This document shows positions 31,854 to 39,540 of a stretch of 64,000 nt of DNA, one piece after another. The notes under the pieces were generated by a model, which was not told the DNA's origin, made no database searches, and saw only the letters and a list, made by a program, of their open reading frames with translations. The translations under genes were made by a program, and so were the position numbers. The number at the start of each line of letters is the position of its first letter. Positions within the stretch are counted from its first letter, which is position 1. This stretch comes from Salminus brasiliensis (taxonomy: Eukaryota > Chordata > Actinopteri > Characiformes > Bryconidae), in assembly GCF_030463535.1 (NCBI RefSeq), contig NC_132883.1, positions 31,847,873 to 31,911,872 of the forward strand, given 5' to 3'.

Positions 31854-33161
31854 TTACTGATAATCGATGAGAATGTTTCGCCGATTATTGATTTCCAGAA
31901 TCGAATCAAAACTAGCGTAAACGATTAGGTTAACGGTTCTCGGAAGAGGGTTTCGAAATCTTAGCTCCAGTCTCATATTTCCAGACTTTATTAACGATAG
32001 ATGTTGTCCGCAGTCATCATCGGGACTCAGATTGAACGCGATCAGGGTGTAGCCTTGCGCATAATCTTGTCTGTTTATCGACAACCCTTGATCCTTAAGA
32101 TGTTTTCCGGACGCTAAAATTAACGAATGAAATTCACGAACGACGTTTCCTGATTCAAAATTAGGCTGAAATGGTTTTGCCGGATACTGTGTTCCGTCAA
32201 CGTAAAGAGCAACAAATTCTGTATCGTAATGTTTAAAATGGAAGGGGTTCTTATCCGTCACTCCGCTGAAAGCATCGTTGTCAACCATTCCGAAAATGAC
32301 GGTTTTAGGGAGAGGCCCCAGGAATAGATTCTCTTGGGTGCATATACGGCTCCCTGCCGGTAGACTGAAGGTCTTCATGCTTACTCTTTCGATCGGGTAT
32401 TTGGCTGTGGAGTTGAGTAACGCCTGCGCGTGTCCCAACTTTACAGCCGGAGACACCGTTACTTTTTTCACAAACAGAGACGCAGAAAGTAATTTAAGAT
32501 TGTAATCCCTGACTCCTTCTTTCATGAGACAAAATTCATCTTTACTTCGAACCATTTTAATTTTTAAATCAACACCGTTCAGTAACAGTTTATCCTGAAA
32601 AAATATATCGGAGTGAATATGACCGATCAAGTCAAAGGTTTTGCTTTCGGAACTAAAAAGGGCTCTGTTTCTGAATCCGTTGTTACGGCCTTGTGGGTCC
32701 GTCACGTCCATATGTCCGGCGGTGTCTTTGTAAAATAGACCCGCAGAATATTGCGTTTCCAAAGCAGTTTTGCTAAAATTTAAAATCAATTCCATAATTG
32801 CTCTGTAGGGGTACGTATTACTCGACTGACTTATGAGACGATCTCCCAACATAACGTCTACTTGAGAAAAGAGAGACGCTATAGGGTAGTTAACTACTCC
32901 GACCTTAGCATCGTTAGCTATGTCGGTGCCGTCTGTGTTTGTGATTTTACACCGGAGATGTAAAAAAGTGTTGTTCAAGTCTAGATAGTCTTCACCATTG
33001 CCCGCCACGAAAAACTCCAAGGGTCCGTTATCCGTTACGGCTGAAAGCGGCGGTATTTCGATGTAAACGTACTTTTCAATGCTCGTTTGGGTGTACGGTA
33101 GCGTAAAAATATCTAATTCCGACTTGGTGCATTCTGACGATAGACTGTGCAAGAAAGCCAT
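31854..33161 (-). CDS. MCP: Major capsid protein, double jelly-roll type (435 aa)
   Basis: Sequence segments 'TQTSIEKYVYIEIPPLSAV', 'LEFFVAGNGEDYLDL', 'VNYPIASLFSQVDVMLGDRL', 'YPYRAIMELILNFSK' and a C-terminal 'FNLSPDD...GHLSLIKSGNMRLELRF'-like strand set follow the conserved layout of Polinton/adintovirus hexon-like proteins, which form the capsid facets. About 430 aa is the usual length. It sits between the protease and the pVI-like gene, with only 2-4 bases between frames. No disruption is seen. Confidence 0.88.
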   Translation of the reverse strand: MAFLHSLSSECTKSELDIFTLPYTQTSIEKYVYIEIPPLSAVTDNGPLEFFVAGNGEDYLDLNNTFLHLRCKITNTDGTDIANDAKVGVVNYPIASLFSQVDVMLGDRLISQSSNTYPYRAIMELILNFSKTALETQYSAGLFYKDTAGHMDVTDPQGRNNGFRNRALFSSESKTFDLIGHIHSDIFFQDKLLLNGVDLKIKMVRSKDEFCLMKEGVRDYNLKLLSASLFVKKVTVSPAVKLGHAQALLNSTAKYPIERVSMKTFSLPAGSRICTQENLFLGPLPKTVIFGMVDNDAFSGVTDKNPFHFKHYDTEFVALYVDGTQYPAKPFQPNFESGNVVREFHSLILASGKHLKDQGLSINRQDYAQGYTLIAFNLSPDDDCGQHLSLIKSGNMRLELRFRNPLPRTVNLIVYASFDSILEINNRRNILIDYQ

Positions 33162-33165
33162 GGCT

Positions 33166-33621
33166 TTAAAAAATGTTCACCTTTCTCTGTTTGACGGATG
33201 ATGATGATGATGAGGTAGAACGCTTGTTTCCTCTTCGTTTGGTCTTTTTTACTCTGACTTTACCTTGCGTGATCTTGCGTTTTTTATTCGGAATGACGTA
33301 CCTCCTTCCAGGAGGCCACCTAGCGTTTTTGTAGGCTATCGTAGCGAGTCCTGATCCCTCCTGTTTTTCAGTTCTGTTTGTGACGATGTTACTCACCACA
33401 TCGCTTACGATTCCTTTTGCTGCGGATTTTAAATGAGGTTTTGCGATAGTGAATCCCCTTTTTATAATAGGAACGGCCATCCTAAAAAGCGCTTTAAAGA
33501 TTCCGCCTAACCCCGACCCATACATGGTCGGACTTCCGTGATACCCCGGTAGACCATGTCCGGCTTGCTGCTGATAGTAGTCCACGTAGACCTGAGGGTC
33601 CGCGTACCTTGGGCGAATCAT
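33166..33621 (-). CDS. Basic pVI-like minor virion protein (151 aa)
   Basis: An N-terminal Tyr/Gln region is followed by a Gly-rich amphipathic segment ('GSGLGGIFKALFRMAVPIIK', residues 35-54) like the membrane-active helix of adenovirus pVI. The C-terminal third is very basic with an SR-like serine run ('RRGNKRSTSSSSSSVKQRK'), suiting nucleic-acid binding. The gene lies between major and minor capsid genes. The pVI-type role is inference from composition and position; GSGL could be a protease cleavage context. Confidence 0.75.
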   Translation of the reverse strand: MIRPRYADPQVYVDYYQQQAGHGLPGYHGSPTMYGSGLGGIFKALFRMAVPIIKRGFTIAKPHLKSAAKGIVSDVVSNIVTNRTEKQEGSGLATIAYKNARWPPGRRYVIPNKKRKITQGKVRVKKTKRRGNKRSTSSSSSSVKQRKVNIF

Positions 33622-33624
33622 CGT

Positions 33625-34386
33625 TTAATCACGAAAAGAATGTTTTGCGGGTCTAAAGTGAAGTTTAGCCACAAATTTCCCGTAGAGAAAAGGAACATGC
33701 AGATCTTGGTCAGTTTTGACTTCGATGATTATATCGCTTATCAGATTCTTACTCACAGGTACGTAGTGTGGCTTGTTGTAGGTTAATGTGACAATTTCGT
33801 TGTTTTTACCGCTTATATGTACACACCTCAACAAAGGTACAAAACTATCCCCTACTCTTTGATAATGAATAATATCTGTATACACAAACATTGTGTAAAA
33901 TCCCCCGTAAATGTCGGAAGGATAGGGAGCCTCTGGGTTTTCACGCGTGAGTTCTTTTTTTTCTTCCAGACCCAGCACATGCGCCAGTTTTCCGTATGTA
34001 CTTAGGGAATAGGACTTCTTTGTGTCCAAACGGATTTTGTTGGTCTGGGGGTTGTATTTAATTCTTACCTCAAGGCCTAAAAGTTTTAAAACCCTGTTCA
34101 TTTCGTTAACCAATTCTTCCAGGTCACGGTAATACCCCTGGCTCATTTGACAGGTATGATAATCTATGGTAACGCCGTTGTCATAACGTACAAAAAATAG
34201 ACTTTCCCAATTCCTCAAAGAGTACCATGTATGGGGATATTGCACTTCTGTAAGTGCCACCTCCCAATCGCCAACCAACTCGATGGGTTTAGCAAATTTA
34301 GTAGTGTAATTCGAAATCTTATTGTTAGGATAAACGTCGATGGATGAGTTGCTCGGTAGAGTCACAAAGAACCCACTCTCTTCCAT
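33625..34386 (-). CDS. mCP: Minor capsid (penton-like) protein (253 aa)
   Basis: The first in-frame ATG is at 34386; the open frame extends 19 codons further without ATG. 'FFVTLPSNSSIDVYPNNKIS' and 'FAKPIELVGDWEVALTEVQY' at the start, with 'FKLAHVLGLE'-type and 'DIIHYQRVGDSFVPLLRCV' later, form the conserved pattern of the Polinton/adintovirus single jelly-roll penton. It would occupy capsid vertices. It starts 43 bases after the integrase stop on the same strand. Confidence 0.87.
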   Translation of the reverse strand: MEESGFFVTLPSNSSIDVYPNNKISNYTTKFAKPIELVGDWEVALTEVQYPHTWYSLRNWESLFFVRYDNGVTIDYHTCQMSQGYYRDLEELVNEMNRVLKLLGLEVRIKYNPQTNKIRLDTKKSYSLSTYGKLAHVLGLEEKKELTRENPEAPYPSDIYGGFYTMFVYTDIIHYQRVGDSFVPLLRCVHISGKNNEIVTLTYNKPHYVPVSKNLISDIIIEVKTDQDLHVPFLYGKFVAKLHFRPAKHSFRD

Positions 34387-34429
34387 GGTGCACCGATTAT
34401 GATTTTCATTCGTATATCGCCCCAACGAT

Positions 34430-35512
34430 TTAAACTTTAACAATATCCTTGGACGGAATCCAAGAGTTAAATTTATCGGGCCACCCCAACCATTTCACTA
34501 AACACATCTTTTTACCATTTTGTACCTTTTCATCCAATATTTTTTCAATTTTAAATGATTTATCTTTTCCGACTATAATCTTTTGCAGTTCTTGTTCATA
34601 AAACGTACCCTCTATCTTTTCACCATCGGCGTCTTGCAGTTTGTATACCGGAGGCTCTCTCGGTATCTGTTCGGAAATTGTGAAATATTCATCCGTGTAG
34701 TTTTGCTCGTAACCTTTTTCAAACTGACTTTTTAAACGTGAAATCCTAACAACGTCACCGACCTTAAACTTAAACCGTAGTTTCTTTGCTCTTGAAGGAA
34801 ACAATCCGTACAAGGTTTTAAATACTTTGAAAGAGTTTGTTTCATTGACCTCTGTGGGTTTCATTTTTATACTGCTGTGGTAGTTGTGGTTGTAGGCGTC
34901 AACCAAATCCTGAACTACATCAGAGTATTTTCTTGTATTAAAGGCCGTAAAATATTTCCACATTTTATTCCTGAGCGTCTTGTTAAACCGCTCGCAGACG
35001 GAAGCTTTCAGTCCTGTACCCGTAGCAAAGTGAGTAATGTTGTGCTTTTTCATTAAGCCTTGAAAGATTTTGTTAAAAAACTCCTTTCCTTGATCGGTTT
35101 GTAGTTTTCTCGGAACTCGCCCTTCCTTTAGAATGGAATCAAAAGCTTTGCTCACCTCAGCTCCGGTCTTGTTTCGTAATACACGTACCCAAGCATATTT
35201 AGATAAAATATCGATACACGTCAACATAAATTTCATACCGTCGTTACTATCCGACACATTCGTCATATCCACTAAATCGGCTTGCCATTGTTCATCAACA
35301 TCTTTCACAAAAACTCTGTTTCTTTTAAATTTCACAGAAATGGGTTTGTGAAGAGTATACGCATCCTGAGACGCTAACCAATTTTTAACATCGTTGTCGT
35401 TTGCCCTTTTACCTAGTTTTTCAACAACGGCTCTTTGTAAACTCTCAATCCCTCCATAAGACCCTGGATTTGAGGGATTATAATATATATTCTTCAACAA
35501 CCTCTCAGACAT
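34430..35512 (-). CDS. INT: Retroviral-type integrase with chromodomain (360 aa)
   Basis: Inserts the element and makes the 6-bp duplication. The start is taken at the ATG at 35512; the open frame begins six codons earlier with TTG. The N-terminus ('LLKNIYYNPSNPGSYGGIES') is typical of Polinton integrases. The rve core has D79 ('WQADLVDM'), D140 ('LQTDQGKEFF') and E174 ('VCERFNKTLR'), so the DDE triad is intact with 33 residues between D140 and E174. An SH3-like region ('FKFKVGDVVRISR') precedes a C-terminal chromodomain ('EKILDEKVQNGKKMCLVKWL', 'GWPDKFNSWIP'), which could guide insertion to modified chromatin. Confidence 0.93.
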   Translation of the reverse strand: MSERLLKNIYYNPSNPGSYGGIESLQRAVVEKLGKRANDNDVKNWLASQDAYTLHKPISVKFKRNRVFVKDVDEQWQADLVDMTNVSDSNDGMKFMLTCIDILSKYAWVRVLRNKTGAEVSKAFDSILKEGRVPRKLQTDQGKEFFNKIFQGLMKKHNITHFATGTGLKASVCERFNKTLRNKMWKYFTAFNTRKYSDVVQDLVDAYNHNYHSSIKMKPTEVNETNSFKVFKTLYGLFPSRAKKLRFKFKVGDVVRISRLKSQFEKGYEQNYTDEYFTISEQIPREPPVYKLQDADGEKIEGTFYEQELQKIIVGKDKSFKIEKILDEKVQNGKKMCLVKWLGWPDKFNSWIPSKDIVKV

Positions 35513-35567
35513 ATCGCCGTGTCTCTGCAATAATGGTCAAAAACGATTGTGTAATCAACATTTATTC

Positions 35568-36017
35568 TTACAAAAGTCTCGCAATATGAAAGATATTTAC
35601 ATTATGTTCCGTTAAAAAAGATAACAAAGAGTCAATTGTTTTTTCAACATCAACATTTTCCTTGTTTAACATTTTCAAAACACACACGTCGGTTACATAG
35701 GTAAAGATACATAGTAAGTGACCGGAGTTATATTCGGTCAATATTTCAAACATATGAGACAAAACGTGATGCATATATTCGTGTAAGGGGTATGAACTAT
35801 TTGCCGCAACAGAAATTAAACTGTTCCAATTCGAGGATGAAGATCGCACTACTTCCATTTTTCTGTATAATTTTGATAAAGCGTCACCCGCGGATATCTG
35901 TCTCAGGCATGTTTCTTCATCGACTCTCAGTTCAATCATTTTGCGGAGGAGAGATTCACCCCGGTTCCTCAGGCATTTCTTGGAGAAGGATTTTGCGGAA
36001 GAGACGATGTTACCCAT
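35568..36017 (-). CDS. Possible viral Bcl-2-like protein with myristoylation signal (149 aa)
   Basis: Begins MGNIVSS, a good N-myristoylation signal, so it may sit at membranes. It is all-helical by composition. Three segments recall Bcl-2 homology motifs: BH3-like 'CLRQISAGDAL' (37-47, Gly-Asp kept but two residues longer than consensus), BH1-like 'EILTEYNSGHLLCIFTYV' (91-108, with N-x-G in place of NWG), and a BH2-like 'SFLTEHNVNIF' (133-143). Order and spacing fit a compact family member. The similarity is by eye and weak. It overlaps the next leftward gene by 49 bases and lies in the accessory region near the right end. If right, it would block apoptosis of the host cell. Confidence 0.5.
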   Translation of the reverse strand: MGNIVSSAKSFSKKCLRNRGESLLRKMIELRVDEETCLRQISAGDALSKLYRKMEVVRSSSSNWNSLISVAANSSYPLHEYMHHVLSHMFEILTEYNSGHLLCIFTYVTDVCVLKMLNKENVDVEKTIDSLLSFLTEHNVNIFHIARLL

Positions 36018-36565
36018 GTCAGAGACGGCTCAAGGGGTTCCAGAGAGCAATGAAAATTCCAATAGTCGATAATATCTTCTTTCACTCCATCGTTGTAAAC
36101 AGATACAGTTTTGTCCTTGATCTCTTGCAGAGATGTCTTGAAGTCACGTTCATCTCGTAATTCGCACACGACCGTTTCAGCAACAGCTTGGAGTTTTTCC
36201 AAAGTCGGCACGTTCGAGATTCCGCACAACTTTAGAGCCCTGGCTAAGGTGTATTTCAGCCAAGGCCTAAAAAGTTTTGTCAACAGCCTTTTAGCGTTAA
36301 AGTGTAGGTACAGATCTTCAGGCTCAAACAAGCAGGTGTGTTGTAATTGGCTGGGATGGTCGATGGCGCATCCGTTGCAGTTTTCACGCATATCACTTTC
36401 AATGATTTTGTCCATCAGATCACCCGTCACAGCACGGATGATGGAAAGCACAGCCGAACTTACACAACCGTCGATTTCTACCATCGTTTCAGTCTGGGGT
36501 AAATCAGAGGAAATGTTTTCCGTGTTAGGAACGTAGGAATACAAGTTTAAGAGTTCTTGAGCCAT
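35969..36565 (-). CDS. Accessory protein with Cys/His motif (198 aa)
   Basis: The ATG at 36565 is the first in frame. Residues 61-80 contain C63-x2-C66 ... H70 ... H76-x-C78 ('NCNGCAIDHPSQLQHTCLF'), a likely zinc site. The following segment ('LYLHFNAKRLLTKLF', 'VPTLEKLQAVAETVV') is helical. I do not recognise the family with certainty; similar Cys/His proteins occur among accessory genes of fish Mavericks. Its 3' end overlaps the start of the Bcl-2-like frame. No membrane segment is visible. Confidence 0.7.
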   Translation of the reverse strand: MAQELLNLYSYVPNTENISSDLPQTETMVEIDGCVSSAVLSIIRAVTGDLMDKIIESDMRENCNGCAIDHPSQLQHTCLFEPEDLYLHFNAKRLLTKLFRPWLKYTLARALKLCGISNVPTLEKLQAVAETVVCELRDERDFKTSLQEIKDKTVSVYNDGVKEDIIDYWNFHCSLEPLEPSLTWVTSSLPQNPSPRNA

Positions 36566-36645
36566 TGCCAATGAGGCCCCGTCACTGTGTGTAGGGAAAA
36601 ATGAAAACCTTGTGACTCCTTGATGACCGGTACAAGGATCTGACT

Positions 36646-37356
36646 TTATACTCTGCGTTCTGGGGTGTGAGTCACAACTCTGACTCCACCCCCAACCTCT
36701 TTCACAAACACACGATCGATTTCCAGATCGTGAACCTTTACAAACGGATAGCTGATGTCGGAATCAAAATGATCATTCAGTCTCATTTTTAATCTCTCCA
36801 TACCTTTGATTCGTTCCAGCTCATTAAACAATTGTTCGACGTTTCCGACAAAATCTTCATATATCTCTTTCCAGTCATCCCACTGTACCGTCACGTGGTA
36901 GTCTTTTTTTTCAAGCAAAACGCCGCTCGCTGAGCGCTTGCGGTTGTGCAAGGTAGACAGACATATGACGTTGGATCCGTCATCATCGCCGAAAGCTTGT
37001 AAGCCAAAAGTGTACGACGATGCTTGGTCTGATGGTTTCCAGGGTGTTATGAGTATTTTAAATACAGGATTAGAACCCTTAGGTCCGTTTTTCACAAAAT
37101 TGTTCAATTCAACGGTGCGCTTCTTGAAATTACCCCAGTCATAGCGATGCAAGGAAAAAAGTTCAGAGGCATCCGCAAAACTTGATGTCGGCCCGCTGTA
37201 CAACACAACTCTGTCATTTTCTTGATCAAAATAGAACCCGAAATAACCACCTTTAGACAAACGCCACGCATGAATCGTGTCTGTGTCTTTCAAGCGCATT
37301 TTTGTTCTTGCTAAGATCGGCCGTATTTTTTTGGGTGCATCTGTGACAGAAGCCAT
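36646..37356 (-). CDS. Right terminal gene, PC4-like protein (236 aa)
   Basis: Paralogue of the left terminal gene at 22926, in mirror position just inside the right inverted repeat. Residues 20-70 carry 'LKDTDTIHAWRLSKGGYFGF', 'DQENDRVVLYSGPTSSF' and 'ELFSLHRYDWGNFKKR', with a PC4-like strand-helix pattern (by eye). The C-terminal 58 residues ('YPFVKVHDLEIDRVFVKEV') have no counterpart in the unspliced left frame; a weak counterpart appears in the block at 23620-23812. It is a single continuous frame. Its promoter lies in the inverted repeat. Function inferred only: single-stranded DNA binding or transcription. Confidence 0.8.
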   Translation of the reverse strand: MASVTDAPKKIRPILARTKMRLKDTDTIHAWRLSKGGYFGFYFDQENDRVVLYSGPTSSFADASELFSLHRYDWGNFKKRTVELNNFVKNGPKGSNPVFKILITPWKPSDQASSYTFGLQAFGDDDGSNVICLSTLHNRKRSASGVLLEKKDYHVTVQWDDWKEIYEDFVGNVEQLFNELERIKGMERLKMRLNDHFDSDISYPFVKVHDLEIDRVFVKEVGGGVRVVTHTPERRV

Positions 37357-37727
37357 GATTATTACGGCTATCTTCTAACCCTAACCGCCGCACAAACACT
37401 GACCCTTTAAATCCTTCGGCCTACAGGGCCTGTTGAATGAATGGGTGGAGACTTATGACGTTGCATACTCTGATTTGCTCGATCGTATGTATCTCGGTCA
37501 CCTGATTGGGCGCCTTTTTAAATGATGTTACCGAATCATTGCGTGTAATACGTAATTGACTCGTAAATAAAAGTCTATAGATCTCTGATCAACTCTCTCT
37601 CCGTCTCTCTCACGTGGCACAGGATGGGTTTGGCAATGGGTAACAGATGTCCGAAGGGATATCTATATTTTGCTGAATCAGGGTCTAGGTTCGTTCGGAC
37701 CTTTTGACCCCGGCTAGGCTTCCCTTG

Positions 37728-37764
<37 letters not shown>

Positions 37765-38324
37765 AAACACATACACATGGGCATGGGCACAGGTGTGGGG
37801 TGGGGTGGGGTGCTTGAGTAACAGATGAGTTACTCATAACTCAGATAAGTTCAGATAATGAATCAGGGTCTAGGTTCGTTCGGACCTTTTGACACCGGCT
37901 AGGCTTCCCTTGTTTACACACAAACACATACACATACACATGGGCACAGGTGTGGGGTGGAGTGGGGTGTTTGAGTAACAGATGAGTTACTCATAAGTCA
38001 GATAAGTACAGATAATGAATCAGGGTCTAGGTTCGTTCAGACCTTTTGACCCCGGCTAGGCATTGGTATGTGAGAATAAATAACAGACCTGTCAAAAAAG
38101 TTTGATGAAAAGTGCCCAGCTATCCCATTGGACGGCAACACAATAGGCGGGACTTCCGGAAGGAGGGATATCCAGAAGGCGGGACTTCCGGTGAAAATGC
38201 ACGCTTCTGATTGGTCGAGGGAGGGACATGCAGGGGGCGTGGCTTGATGACGTGGCATGATCTGATTGGTCGAGACGACCTGTCAAAACTAGTTTGATGA
38301 AAAGTGCCTCCTATATCTCTCTCT
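37357..38324. repeat. Polinton right terminal inverted repeat
   Basis: Reverse complement of 21951-22925, including the tandem GCCTAGCCGG units (minus-strand positions about 37715, 37900, 38057) and the TATA-like box. It differs mainly in TG-repeat length and a few bases (for example AATAAATAACAG near 38075 against the left ATGGATAACAG). Confidence 0.95.
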
Positions 38325-38330
38325 AATGAC
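38325..38330. repeat. Polinton target-site duplication, right (AATGAC)
   Basis: Matches 21945-21950 exactly. Confidence 0.95.
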
Positions 38331-38338
38331 CCATCCTG
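38331..38338. mobile_element. Mariner-like hairpin element, right end
   Basis: CCATCCTG followed by TA completes the terminal repeat cut by the Polinton; its reverse complement TACAGGATGG corresponds to the TACAGGGTGG start of the related element at 63241. Confidence 0.8.
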
Positions 38339-38340
38339 TA

Positions 38341-39540
38341 GAACAGAGAAGTCCACTTAACACTGAATAAGGGTGAAGGGGAAGGAGCTTAAAAGCATCA
38401 GCTATATCGTCCTTAGCCAACAGTGCGCCAAGACCACAGAGCATCATCCACAGAAGCATAGAACAATTAAAAAGGTTTGAGCAGAATACAGTCATTAACA
38501 CAAGCAACACAGTCAGAATGAGGACATATCAAAAATCAAACTGTTCTTCCCTGAATATCTGTAAGTAGCCACACCTAAGGAAGGAACCTGAAAAGGAGCA
38601 AACGGAGGGGACTTAGAAGGGCCAATAACAGTACCTTTATTCACCTTGTGGGCGAGTAATGCAGTAACAACGTCAGGTTTAGAGAAAGCAGACTGAAGGT
38701 TCCTAGAGACATAGGAAGAGGACAGAGGGTACAGGACCCCGACCCAAAAGCCCAGTGAAAGCCCTGTGAGTAAATAATCAACAAAACAATTATCAGAGTG
38801 CACGGAAAGAAAAGAGGAAAGGACAGGAACGGCCACAGGGGTGGAAGACACATAGACTTGAGGACGGGGTCGTTAAAATGATTACACAGAAGATTACCCC
38901 CGTGGGAAAGGTACGCTGCCTGTCCAGAGAAGCACTCACAGATTCAGCACCAGGGAGAGCGCCCGGGACGCCACCAAGGCAAACCGGAACAGGTGAGCAC
39001 TCAATGACATCCGAAATGGCGAACCAACAGCTCCGTGTCCACAACAGACCAATCCAGACGAGAGTTAAACAGTGCAATAAAACACGACGACTGTGCAGAG
39101 AACAATTTATGATGCTCATAACCTGGAATGATGTCAGATCTCAACTGAGAGGAAACCGCCGCAGCGGTGGGAGAAACAAAAGGCCTACCCAAAGGCACTT
39201 GGTTCACGAGCATGGAGGATGCATGCCCTAGAAGGTGCCCCAGCAATGTCCGGAGCGAGAGGGCTACCCAGAGCATTAGACGTCAGGAGTCGCAGATCCT
39301 CGAGAGACAATACGGTGCACACCAGAACGCCACGAACAGCCAGAAGCTCCAAGATCTGATTCGGCGTCCACGCAGACCAGGGTGGGGCCTGGGCAAGCAG
39401 ACGAGAACTTTGCCAGACGGACGGGGCAGGAGAAGGGTGAGCAAAATCTCCACCAGAGTCAAACGAGTCGAGACAAGGCAACCGCGTGCACAGAGAGACG
39501 CAAAGTCACTTCTGAAAGCAGCAACAAAAAAATTGTGATT
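38341..39540 (-). mobile_element. DIRS-type retrotransposon fragment
   Basis: On the minus strand, 39540-39000 gives frames with gag-like sequence, and 38851-38345 encodes the DIRS reverse transcriptase start: 'FVDYLLTGLSLGFWVGV', 'NLQSAFSKPDVVTALL', 'NKGTVIGPSKSPPFAPF', 'GVATYRYSGKNSLIFDMSS' and 'GALLAKDDIADAFKLLPLHP' (motif A). The layout is that of vertebrate DIRS1 elements. The rest of RT, RNase H and the tyrosine recombinase are missing; the fragment stops at the mariner end. It is frameshifted and inactive. Confidence 0.85.

Larger units (their letters stand above)
21951..38324. mobile_element. Complete Polinton/Maverick (adintovirus-like) element
   Basis: 16,374 bp from AGAGAGAGAT to ATCTCTCTCT, with the AG...CT ends typical of the family, long terminal inverted repeats and a perfect 6-bp target duplication. 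It encodes the hallmark Polinton set, each in an open frame: protein-primed PolB, packaging ATPase, adenain-like protease, major and minor capsid proteins, a pVI-like protein and a retroviral-type integrase, plus lineage-specific genes. Genes left of 31.2 kb read plus and those to the right read minus. Absence of stops in the core genes suggests a recent insertion. Whether it forms particles is not shown by sequence. Confidence 0.97.
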
